64,000 bases of DNA from Echinometra lucunter (lineage: Eukaryota > Echinodermata > Echinoidea > Camarodonta > Echinometridae). The notes below the pieces were generated by a model. That model was not told the origin of the DNA. It saw nothing but the letters and a program-made list of their open reading frames with translations, and did no database searches. The position numbers were made by a program, and so were the translations under genes. The DNA is taken from contig CM057162.1 in assembly GCA_029962745.1 (NCBI GenBank), positions 9,674,408 to 9,738,407 of the forward strand, given 5' to 3'. This document shows, piece after piece, positions 24,036 through 34,868 of this stretch (positions are counted from its first letter, which is position 1; every line of letters starts with the position of its first letter).

Positions 24036-24406
24036 GATGGGCTATGGCTCAAAACGCCTCGTTCTGTGAACGAAGCTAACCATTGCCCTTTGTACTGTGT
24101 TTTCTGTTGATTTTAGAAGAGTCAGTATTTCACTGGGGTTGGAAATATTACTTTCTATCATTAACATTGCTCGTTCTATTGTGTATTTTGGACATTCTGT
24201 TAGATAGTGTACGATTGTTTCAGGGGTATTGCAATAGTTACAATTTTGTTGTTCATGTTTGGTTCGGATGTCCATATTTTAGCCGGATCTGCATTTAAGC
24301 CAATATTGCATAATCTCAATCTACGAGTTGTGTTACCAACTTTGACAGTCACGATCCAATGTGAATCTAAATATTATGTCTTCAGTTGACTGTTCTTTAG
24401 AACCTC

Positions 24407-27400
24407 TTTTTTTATTGCTATTAACACGAAGATTGATGCTACGATCTGGAGCTTGATTCTTTGTTTTTCAAGGGCTACAAAATACTGTACTATATGCTCT
24501 TATTATTCTTTTTCAGCAGTTATTGGGAAAACATAGTCCTGATCCGAATCCTGAAACTCCTGATTTTAAATATTGAGAAATCTTCTTTCTCCTGTTTTGT
24601 TATGCTACAAGTTATTTGATGACTTAACTTTTTGTGCTCTCAGTAAAATATTGAAACTGTTATTTATTGAGTTGTGTAATAACAATATACATGTAGGTGA
24701 AGCAACCTTTTACAATTTAACGAATATGAAGACTGATTTATTTGCCTACACTTGTATAACTATTTAAAACCTTGACAAAAGTTTTTAGGTAGGGTTCATT
24801 TTCTCTTTTTTTTTCACATACAAGCGTACGATGTTAAAGTAAAAAACTGAAAACAAAACAAAAAAAAAAACAAAACAAAACAAAACATAGTATCGATGAT
24901 AAGGGGTAAAAAGCTAGAAATGCTGATACCCTTACTTCTTTATACAAATTATTTAATTGTGCTCATATTGTTTTTACCTTCTATTGAAAATTTTAGCTTG
25001 GGTATATATGGCAGACACTTCATGTTTCGTTCAAATGCCACTATACGCTAAACGTACATGTATTTTGATAGAAATGATTTTTGTTTTTATTTTTTCATGT
25101 TGCCCCATCGTATTTTACTACTACTATGAGTATGTACCTCAAATGACTATATTTATTCAGCAACACTTGTACCTCAGCAAGTATTACTCTGAGATGTGTG
25201 GTTTTAACTATGGATGACATTGATCCCATCATATTTCCAAATGTTAGATGTGAATATTATTTACCTGCTGAGTTTAAGACGAGATTCCAGAAAAAAGGTC
25301 GACGGCTAACTTATTTGCATATGAATGCTCGTAGTCTTGCTAGGAATTTTGACAATGTACAACTGCTGTTAGATTCTCTCGATTGCACATTTTCTGTTGT
25401 AGGTGTCAGCGAAACGTGGTTACATAGTAATTCACCTCCTCTGTATGACATTCCAAATTATTCACTGATACGTTCTGATAGACTAGAGGGTAGAGGAGGA
25501 GGGGTAGCTTTTTATGTCAACAACGCTCTGTCGTTTAAACTTCGCTCTGATCTCTCTCTTCGTAATGACAGTGCTGAACTACTTTCTATTGAAATTGATT
25601 CTTGTCTTTCTGGCAAAAATGATGTAATCTGTATCATATATAGACCCCCCAAACAAGGACAAGAAAGTGTTTTTGGACGATCTCGATAACCTCTTACATG
25701 ACTTGAATCAAGAAAACAAAAACATGCATTTTATGGGGGATTTCAATATTGATTTGCTTTCTGACAATGATATTACTGATAATTTAAATACGTTATTAAA
25801 TGTTCATGCTATGTTCTCGACAATTACTAAACCAACAAGAATAGATAAAATACTAGTACCTTAATTGATAATATATTTACCAATGTTTCTGACTACGATA
25901 TTGAATCAGGTCTTATTTATTCTGAAGTTTCTGATCACTTGCCTATTTTCTTGTTTCTTCCCAGTTATATAAAAAAAAGAACTAAAAGGAATGCCATTGA
26001 AGCTCGTAAATTCACAGGAGAAATATAGAAAAATTTAAAACAGATTTAATGTCGGAAACCTGGAATGATGTTTTCAATAGCAATAACATCGATGTTGCTT
26101 ATCAAAGGTTCATAGAAACATTAACAAACTATTTGAATGTCAATATACCAAAAGTTCAAACCAAAGCTCGGAAAAATGTACCCAAACATCCCTGGATTAC
26201 TAAAGGAATCTTAAAATCTATTAAACATAGAAATAGGCTTTATAAAAAAAGCCTTTGTAATCCTACCGACCTGAAGAAACTGGAATATAGGCAGTACAGA
26301 AATAAACTAACTCATGTTATACGTACATCCAAAAGAATGTATTACACTAAACAGTTTGAACAGGCCAATGACTCTTCTTCAAAGTGGAAAATAGTAAACG
26401 ATATTCTGAAAAGGGGTAATGTTTCCCATTCAACTCAGTTTAAACACGGTGATAGAATTGTAAGTGATCCACATGAAATTGCAAATGGTTTTAATAATTT
26501 CTTTGCAAACATAGGTGCCGAACAGGCCTCTAAAGTTAAGGGATGTAGTCAAAATTTCCAAGACTTTCTATTTAATCCCTCCGTAAATAGTATATTTTTT
26601 AACTCAACAAATGCAGTTGAGGTCACGAGGATTGTTGCATCACTTAATTCCAGTCATTCAACTGGACATGACGAGATGAATACACATTTGCTAAAGAATA
26701 TTATTGGAAGTATAATTAAACCTCTCGTTTACATTTTAACTTGTCATTATCCTCTGGTAGTTTTCCTCAATGATGAAAATTTCAAAAGTAATACCCATCT
26801 ATAAGAAAGGTGATGCTAGCTCATTTACCAATTATCGGCCCATTTCTATACTTTCATGTTTTTCAAAAATATTAGAACGACTCGTTTATGATAGGTTATA
26901 TACATTTTTGATTGCCAATAAGTTACTGAATAATGATCAATATGGATTCAGGAAATTTCATTCAACTGAATATGCTATTGTGAAGTTATATGATAGGGTA
27001 TCATCTGCCTTAACCAATCATGAACATGTCATAGGAGTTTTTATGGATTTAAGTAAGGCATTTGATACCCTTGATCATAGTATACTTTTAAAGAAGCTTT
27101 ACCATTATGGGATTCGTGGCATACCATTGGATTGGTTCCGTAGTTATCTTTCTTGTAGAAGTCAATATACAACCTTCAATAATGCAAATCATCTATGTCA
27201 TCAATTACATGTGGTGTGCCGCAGGGCTCTATTTTAGGTCCGCTTCTTTTTTTGATTTATATTAATGATATTTCTAATGTTTCCACCTCATTGCAATATA
27301 TATTATTTGCGGATGACACCAATATTTTTTGTTCCAATTCAAACTTACAAACTCTTGTTCATATGTTGAATACTGAACTGCCCAAAATATCAAATTGGTT

Positions 27401-28469
27401 TAAATGTAATAAACTGTCGTTAAATTTGGATAAAACCAACTTCATATATTTTAAAAGTCGTGCTCAAAAAGAAGAAATAAGTATTTCATTAGAGATAGAT
27501 AGCATTTCCATCCAACAAAAGAAAAACACCAAATTCTTAGGAATTTTTAATCGATGAGTGCCTCTCTTGGCATGAGCACGTACGTGACCTTTCTCGAACT
27601 TTATCTCGGTATATTGGTGTAATGTACAAGCTGCGGTCATTTGTCCCGCTTCGTGTTTTGCTTATTATTTACAATTCTTTTATTCATTCTCGCATCTCTT
27701 ACTGTAATATAGAGTGGGCAAATTGCAAAGCAAATACTGATACTATTTTAAGACTACAAAAGAGAGCCGTACGGCTCTGTACTGGGTCTGGATACTTTGA
27801 TCATACTGATCCTTTATTTTCTAGACTAAAAACATTGAAAATTACTGATATTCATTTTATGCAAATTGCAGTGTTCATGTACCGCTTAAACAAAAACGAA
27901 TTGCCTTTATCATTTTGTGACGATTTCACTTTAAATAGAGACATTCATAACTATCCAACTAGACATTCTTCTGATTTCCATTTGTTTACACCAAGAACTG
28001 CTTTAGCACATAAATCAATTAGATATGTAGGACCTGACATTTGGAATGCATTACCATCTCATATACGTAATTGTAGCACTATTATATCATTTAAAAGGAA
28101 TATGAAAGAATTACTCCTCTCCAAATATTCATCATAATAGCTCTTGAGGTACACCTAAGTGTTTCTGTCTTTTTATGACAGGGTAAGGAGGTATAGTACG
28201 ATATAGGGGCACGATTAACATTTTTTTTCTTATTTTTATTTGTTTTTATTTCTGTCGATTAAACGAAATCATGAATGTTTTATTTCAAGCCATGTTTTAC
28301 GAAACGAATTTATTACCTACTATGTTATTCTAGGGACTCTGCGCTTCAAACATTTATGTTTATGCTTTGTTCCTACTATGTATTCTATTTTGATGTAATA
28401 CGCTGTTCTTGTCAATGTGATTGTTTATTATGCATGGTGAAAATAAATAAACAAACAAACAAACAAACA
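24407..28469 (+). mobile_element. CR1/Jockey-type LINE inserted in the I-like LINE
   Basis: About 4.06 kb, flanked by AACCTC (24,401-24,406 and 28,470-28,475). The 5' part to 25,200 has no recognised ORF1. The endonuclease runs 25,200-25,960 (LHMNARSL, VSETWLH, GGGVAFYV, IIYRPPK, MGDFNIDL, then SDHLPIF). The RT runs 26,050-28,137 (VIPIYKKGD, NYRPISILS, FMDLSKAFDTLDH, GVPQGSILGPLLFLIYIND, LFADDTNIF, LNLDKTNFI) and a C-terminal domain follows (IYNSFIHSRISYC, LQKRAVRL, WNALPSHI). The tail is (AAAC)n at 28,446-28,471. Frameshifts near 25,670, 26,780, 27,200 and 27,560 and a stop at 25,862 inactivate it. Confidence 0.88.
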
Positions 28470-31204
28470 AACCTCACTGTCTCTGGTCAGTGAGCATTCA
28501 AAGTTGTGCAGAATTTTTGGTTTGAAGGGTCTATTTGTTTCTTCTGCATAATTTTTCCATCTTTGCTCCCATTTGTTATGCAATTCTGATCTTAGTATTG
28601 TTTTTACTTCCGATATACATAATTTATTTCAATTTCTTTGTGTAATGCTTGTTTGGCGAGGTGATCCGCTATTTCATTTCCTTTGATTCCACAATGCGAT
28701 GGGATCCATTCTAGATGCACTTGGGTGCCTTTGTATAGCAGTCTGGTGTAATTGTATAGGATGTCATATATGAAGTTGTCGCCAGGGGACTGCAAAGAAA
28801 GAAGTGCAGACAGAGAGTCTGTGAAAATCACTACTTCTCTGTGTAAATTTAGTTGCTCTATCCATAACAGAGCCATTGATATTGCAGCTAGTTCTGCTCT
28901 GAAATTGGTAGTGTAGTTAGCTAGACGTTTGGCTCGCCTTATAGAAAAGTAGGGTACGTAAAAAGAAGCGGATGCCATTCCTGATTACTGGATCCATCTG
29001 TGTATATATGGAGGCTGTTATTCCACTTTGAATTTATAAGTTCCATGCTTTTTAGTCTCTTTTCGTTTGGGTCATCACTTTTCCTCAATGATTTAGTCAA
29101 TTCCGTGGATATGGGGGGAGTATTGAGATGCCAGAAGGGGATAGGAAATGGCTTCATGTTTTCTGTGTTTTTTTTCCATTGTTTTTCCAAGTTTTATTCT
29201 CATTCCAAATGGTTGTCTTACTTTTTTATTCTTTAGCTTTTCAAATTGCCAACATGGTTGGGTGTTATCTTTAAGTGGATGGTTTTCAATCTGGGATAGT
29301 TGAGCATGGTACTTGTCAGTCAACATTTTTGTTGCATTTGAAGGGTGCAAAATTGAACCTTTTTTCTTAGTGTGGGTTGCTTGGGTTTGTTAACAGAAGT
29401 CACAGGGCAACTGTAGGGTGTTCCTTTCATGGAAAATCTAGTTTTCCATTTCGTTTTCGGTCTTAATGTCAAAAATCAAATACTGTCATGACTGTGATGT
29501 GTATTTTGTGAGTATTATACGCTCATATGTTTGTTCTTATCAGGGCAGCTGTACGGTGTTATTTTATTGAAAAATCTAGTTGCCTTTGCTTTTCTCTATC
29601 TCGCTCAAATATAGCTCTATAATTACCCAGAACCCGACAGCGACAACCCTCATCCTCGCCATATATCTCCGAACAAAAGGCTAGCCCCAGGGACCATGTC
29701 TTTTGATCATTTTTTATCGCTTTTTTTTTAATTTCCTTCCACTCAAAATTATTTTCACATGCTTATCTGATTTATTTAGCAAAACACTAGGCGAAAAAAA
29801 CATTGAATACGTGTTGTTTAGTTTTATATGTTATTGAACACATTCTGATAGTTGTTTTGAAATTACCAGAGAAATTCCCCTTCCACCATATCTCGTAATG
29901 GGTGTTGCGCAATTTTCTTTGCTGTGGGGAATTCCAAGGTTATTATCTACTCTATACCATGCTATACGTTATTGCATAGTATAAAAAGAAATAAACTTGG
30001 AATTCCCCATACAAATAATATCTGTACGCAACTTGAAAAGAATATGAACCCACGCTCTCAGCGCATATTGGATACTAGTATTGCTATAATCCACTGTAAA
30101 TGCCACATGAAGAGTTTATAACTGAATAATTTCACTCTTTGTTTCTTTGGCTGCATTTTCCTATTATGAATTAAAATTCAATTCAAATCATTCTGAGGAA
30201 AATGAAAAAAGGGAAATATGAAAGAGAAATCGATCCAAGGAATGAAAATACACACAATCAATTTTTTGTTGAAAAAAATGTTTTGATTTTTGCACCATCC
30301 CATGATAGGACACGTACCCCCGTGGCATCCTCATCGCCTCCCCATTGAAATCTCATGCTACAAGAAGAGTTATAAAACGGGATCGTTTTAACTTCTTTTT
30401 TCGTATCTGACTTAATGGAATTTTCCTTGCAATAATTATGCACCAGGCTATTCTCTGAGAATATAAATATTCTACCGAATCTCTTGACGAAAAAGCAAAG
30501 AGGAAAGACGCTAATTGATTCTGGGAATTAATTATTTGTCATCAGTCTATGTTTGGTTTTCGGTTGTTGTAGCTTTGTTTGTTTGTATGTTTTATTTTGT
30601 TTTGTTTCGTTTGGTTTTGGTTATTTACCTGTTTGTTACCATTTGATGAAAGAGCAGGTGCCTCCATTGCGGGTAACAACGGAAGGGCCCGAATAGAGGT
30701 TGGAGGCAGTGCGATCCGCCTTCTCACAGCTGCAAACAATATCGTTCCGCAATGAAAATTAATCCTCCTTACAACCCTACCCATATCCCTCGCGCACGCG
30801 CACTCCAACACCGTAAAAAACGTATAAGGTCACCTATTTTTTGATAGGGAAATTTGATAAAGTAAAATGAAAAACATAATAATGGAAGACATAATGTTTT
30901 CATATTACATGTCATGAATAATATGTAGGCCTAATGGAGTTTTGGATTTAGAAATGAACCTCCGAAAAGCCAAGGAGGGTTCATATTATTTTTTTGTTTG
31001 TTTATCAGCGCTCGCAAAAGCTTAGAACGTTTTAGGGGGTGTCCGCCAAAAATGTAAAATTGTGCCCCTCCCCCTCCCCTAACGTTTGTTAGACAGAAGC
31101 ATGCTCTACTGACGCAACCTATTCCCTTACTTATTTTCCTCCTGACCGACACTACTTTTTTCAAGCGGAACGATACTCCTTTGTGCTCTTCGCATTGCGA
31201 AATC

Positions 31205-31286
31205 TATAAAAATCGAGGGTAGGTTGCGGAGCGCGGCAGCTCTGTTTGTTAGGTTGTCTCGGGACTAACAACATGGCGCCTGAGAG
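31205..31286 (+). promoter_or_regulatory. Candidate core promoter and first exon (copy A)
   Basis: TATAAA at 31,205-31,210 lies 68 bp before ATG at 31,273. The ATG context ACAACATGGCGCC is a good initiation site and also resembles a YY1 site. Fourteen coding bases (MAPE + AG) then meet a consensus donor, AG|GTAAGA, at 31,286/31,287. The same arrangement is kept at 45,272-45,386 although the leader between TATA and ATG differs. A splice-acceptor-like TTTCTTTCTAG lies at about 31,766-31,776, inside the conserved Cys-rich frame. No transcript is proven. Confidence 0.35.
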
Positions 31287-31710
31287 GTAAGATCATGCTG
31301 TTTTGAATTTAATTTGTATGTTTTAAATAGCTTTCAAACAGCTCTTCTCAACTTTGGGCTGTGGTCTAGGCATCGGTGCGCTTAGAAGCTCTTTCAGGTT
31401 GACCAAGAGGCAGGTAGGAAACATATTTGAGAATAGAATACAGCTTTTTTTTAATGCGTCCGATATATACGTAAGAGAGCTGGAATTCAGTTACACTGCC
31501 TCATTTGTAACGTCACGTACGTGTTACAAATTAATCAAATATATCTTTGTGAAATTGGGAGGGAGTAGAAAGTGCCAGAGCATTATGTGTTTATTGTCCG
31601 TTTTCTTTTAATCATTAAGTTTTTCCAAATGGGGTCTCAACAACTCTCTAAAAACCAAAGTGGACCTCAAAGCATTCTAGAAAGCAAAGTTTGCCTCTAG
31701 TTGAAAAAAA

Positions 31711-31947
31711 GTGGTTGAGAAGAGCTGGCTAAAAGTATACATAGAAGTTGGCCTTCTTGTATATCCTTTCTTTCTAGACGCACTTGTAAGAACTAACATT
31801 ATTAAGATAAAAAAATCTCTTCCGTTTTGTTTTCCAAAAGGCGCTGATATACACTCTTGTAACTTCAGAGTAAAAGGCATTTGCTTCCAAGATTTTTGTA
31901 CAGGCGTCTGTGGAAAAAGTAATAATAAAAGGGTGCATATTTTATGA
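31711..31947 (+). CDS. Conserved small Cys-rich frame, copy A (possible exon)
   Basis: Not a recognised family. The 78-residue frame contains a strong acceptor-like sequence (TATCCTTTCTTTCTAG, ending at 31,776), so only the last 50-55 residues may be exonic. Five Cys occur with spacing C-x9-C-x7-C-x4-C-x3-C, followed by the basic tail KSNNKRVHIL and a stop. The paralogue at 45,821-46,066 keeps all five Cys and the same stop, differing at a handful of residues. High background identity of the duplicated blocks means conservation alone proves little. It cannot join the MAPER exon at 31,273 directly without a stop, so another exon would be needed. Confidence 0.25.
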   Translation: MVEKSWLKVYIEVGLLVYPFFLDALVRTNIIKIKKSLPFCFPKGADIHSCNFRVKGICFQDFCTGVCGKSNNKRVHIL

Positions 31948-32581
31948 TTACTCTCAAAATTTCGGTTGATACTTTGTGTTGAAGGACAGGTATTTATCTA
32001 AACAATGGTCTGATATCAATAACTCATTTTTCATCAAATGTGGATTTATCGCCTTTTGGAAGCAAGCTTCTCAAATATTGTTCCTCTTCCATTCAAATGC
32101 GTTTAATCATTGAAAATTAGTGAGAGGTCCCTATTAACTCTTGTTTGGTTGCTTTTCTTGGTTGTTGTTTATGGGTGTTTTCTTGTTTAGATGTTGATGT
32201 TGGTGGTGGCGATGTCGGGGTTGTTATCTTTTTTTATGTCTGTAGTTTATGTACTTCCACACCGTATAGTTATTTGTTTCATTTGATCTCCAGAGGCTCT
32301 CGATAACAATGGATGGCAATAAATCAGTTAAAACTAAATGATTTAGAGAAATGCTCTCAATCTGTGCAGTCTTCCAAATGTTCAGTTGGAAGCTGTTGGC
32401 ACACTCATTGGCCTTTCAGAAACAATAAGAAACCTTGGTGTTGTATTTAGTTGTGACAGATGTTTTCCCTTGTACCCAAAATTTCAAACACATTCTCTCT
32501 CTCTCTCTCTCTCTGTTTCATTTATTGTCCTCAGTCCTGAATCCACCTCCTAGTCTCTCTGAAATATTGCGACGGTATAAT

Positions 32582-33112
32582 TTAAAGGGCAAGTCCACAA
32601 CGAGATGAAGTTCATTTCAACAAAAAGAGTAAAGATTCTAAACAAATCGGTGAAAATTGGATAAAAAATTGGATGAAAAATAAGGAAGTTGTGACTTTTG
32701 GTTTTTGCGTGTTTTTCTTTTTTTTTTCGTAAAACATGTCTTGAACAGTCGATATGAATATTCAGTGAGTGAGGTGATGATGTCATATCCTCACAATTTT
32801 TTTCACATTATGCGCACAGAAATGACCAAAAAAAAATATATATTTTAGCCTCAAAAATGTAAAAATTGTCCTGAATACTCATTCCATAATTACAAAATGG
32901 TATTTAGTCTAGCATGATAATAGATGACTTTCAGTTTGGGTGGGAAAAAAAAAATTGTCACCTCGACTTTTCCAGAACTGTTTTGCAAAAAAAAAGTGAA
33001 ACTTTTTAGAATTCATAACTTCCTTATTTTCATCCGATTATCATCAAATTTTCACAGGTTTTTTTTTCTTATGTTAAAATGAACTTCATCTTGCAGTGGA
33101 CGTGCGCTTTAA
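32582..33112. repeat. TTAA-flanked MITE with about 100-bp inverted ends
   Basis: The left end TTAAAGGGCAAGTCCAC, with GATGAAGTTCATTT and ATAAGGAAGTT, is matched by the complement of the right end (GTCCACTGCAAGATGAAG reading inward). Outer TTAA on both sides fits a piggyBac- or Kolobok-type target. It has no transposase. Confidence 0.75.
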
Positions 33113-33540
33113 GTCATGGAAAGTTCCATCCTAATTTTGAAATTAATTTTATTTACAGCCCTGGTAAATCATCAAGCAGCAATCTTCTGGTTTTTGATAC
33201 TAAATCGCAGGTAATTAATATCCAATCATTATCTTCTATACCTATTTTCCATATATCATTTGAACTATGAAACAGACATTGAGTGTGAAGTACAAAGGTT
33301 GTTTTCTTATCCCCCTTTATGGGTGAGAGATGAATAAATCATAAAACTCCTGATCGGTAAAGCTCGTTCAGATGTGAAGAGGGATATAAACTAGGGACTT
33401 CTAAAGCGTTGCGTCACATTCCTGCATCGTAGGCCCTATAACCACAAAAAGTTTGGAAATAGAGAAAGTGTATTGTTATTTTGTGATTATCAGAATTTAA
33501 TTTTTTTGTCACTGCTATTTTTATGGTTAGTACTACAATA
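33113..33540. other. Intergenic or intronic, nothing recognised
   Basis: AT-rich sequence between the MITE and the triplet-repeat tract. No supported gene. It may be intron of the gene whose last exon starts at 34,869. Confidence 0.4.
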
Positions 33541-33544
33541 AATT

Positions 33545-33666
33545 TAAGTTGTATATAGTAGTAGTAGTAGTAGTAGCAGTAGTGTAAGTAGTTGTAGTGA
33601 TGGTATTAGTATTTTTTATATTTTTTGCTGTTGACGCTAGTGTACTTAGTATAATTGGTACTACAA

Positions 33667-33707
<41 letters not shown>

Positions 33708-33982
33708 ATAGTAGTAGTAGAAGTAGAAGCAGTGGGAGTGGTAGAAGAAGTAGGAATGGAAAGAACAACATCAGGCAGAAGTGTAGCAGTACTAAAAGTA
33801 GTAATAGTTATAGTAATAGTAATAGTAGTAGTAGTAGCAGCAGCAGCAGTGGTATTAGTGGTGGTAGTAGTAAAATTAGTAGCAATAGTAAAGTATATAA
33901 AAAAAACATGTACTGTATGCACTACTACTACTTCCTCCTCTTCTACTACTACTACTACTACTCCAACACTACTACTATTAAT

Positions 33983-34017
<35 letters not shown>

Positions 34018-34271
34018 TTACTACTACTATTTTTGTTAATATTGCTATCATTTTCATTATCATCATTATTTTCACTATTATCATTATTATCATTATCATT
34101 ATTATCATTATTATTATTATCATCATCATCATCATCATCATCATGATTAGTATCATGATTATTATTATCACGCATTGTTATTGTCCATAACAATATTGAT
34201 ATCAATTGATACTACTACTATTACTACTACTCCTATCACTCCTACTCCTACTACTACTACTTTTCCTACTG

Positions 34272-34309
<38 letters not shown>

Positions 34310-34631
34310 GCTAATCTTACTGTTCATATTATTATCATTATCATTATCATCATTATCATCATTATTACTATTATGATTGTTATTTGTATATCGATATCTA
34401 TTGATACTACTACCACTGCTACTACTACTACTACTACTACCACTACTGCTACCACTACTACTACTACTACCACTACTACTACCACTGCTACTACTACTAC
34501 CACTACTACTACCACTACTACTTCCACTACTTCTACGTATACTACGTCTACCACTGCTGCTACTACTACCACTACTGCTACCACTACTACTACCACTACT
34601 ACTACCACTACTACTACGTCTACCACTACTG

Positions 34632-34677
<46 letters not shown>

Positions 34678-34746
34678 GTCTACTGCTACCACTACTACTA
34701 CTACTACTACTACTAAGTCTAATAGTACTCTAACTACTTCTACTCA

Positions 34747-34779
<33 letters not shown>

Positions 34780-34855
34780 GTCTACTACTACTACTAACAC
34801 TACTATTACTACAACTAAAACTCTAATATTATTACTACTTCTGATACTATAATTA
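33545..34855. repeat. About 1.3 kb triplet-repeat tract with opposite polarity halves
   Basis: The left part (33,556-33,900) is mostly (GTA)n on the plus strand. The right part (33,930-34,830) is mostly (TAC)n and (CAT/ATT)n, the reverse complement, so the halves can form a long hairpin. Long poly-Val, poly-Thr and poly-Leu frames on both strands are artefacts. The tract ends about 15 bp before the splice acceptor at 34,868. Confidence 0.95.
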
Positions 34856-34868
34856 TTTCTTTCCTCAG

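Larger units (their letters stand above)
20900..29328 (-). mobile_element. 5'-truncated I-like LINE with RNase H, itself interrupted twice
   Basis: Reads right to left. It begins at 29,328 (5' truncation) and encodes the end of the RT-RNase H polyprotein. RNase H is clear: YTDGS at about 29,020, FRAELAAI (28,900), FTDSLSAL (28,820) and WIPSHCGIKGNEIADHLAK (28,715-28,659). The C-terminal Cys-His motif (NCNYC, then HYLTECP) lies at 24,240-24,190. The 3' end is a (CAA)n tail at 20,900-20,913. A plus-strand LINE (24,407-28,469) separates RNase H from the Cys-His part, and a foldback element (21,322-23,810) sits in the 3' UTR. Several frameshifts make it a relic. RNase H plus a triplet-repeat tail suggests the I/Nimb/Ingi group. 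Confidence 0.85.
29329..32580. repeat. Segmental duplication block A2
   Basis: High identity to 42,185-42,592 plus 44,055-46,714. It starts with the right end of the split MITE and stops at the TTAA-flanked MITE; in the other copy the match ends at the N gap. It holds short conserved frames on both strands (minus 30,258-30,443 and 30,542-30,811; plus 31,711-31,947). The minus pair I regard as chance, because identity is equally high outside them. Confidence 0.85.

Noticed and set aside
30258..30443. Minus frame conserved at 44,326-44,508
   Set aside because: Short, no family features, and conservation is explained by recent duplication.
30542..30811. Minus frame (MLECACARDMGRVV...) conserved at 44,589-44,876
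   Set aside because: Background identity of the duplicated blocks is just as high; the C-terminal half is a translated AAAC/AAC-rich repeat.
31398..31413. 16-nt microexon joining the MAPER exon to the exon at 34,869
   Set aside because: The frame would fit, but such a small exon and the long span through a MITE and triplet tract cannot be supported from sequence alone.
34175..34852. Long poly-Thr, poly-Val and poly-Leu frames on both strands
   Set aside because: Pure triplet microsatellite read in every frame; no codon diversity.
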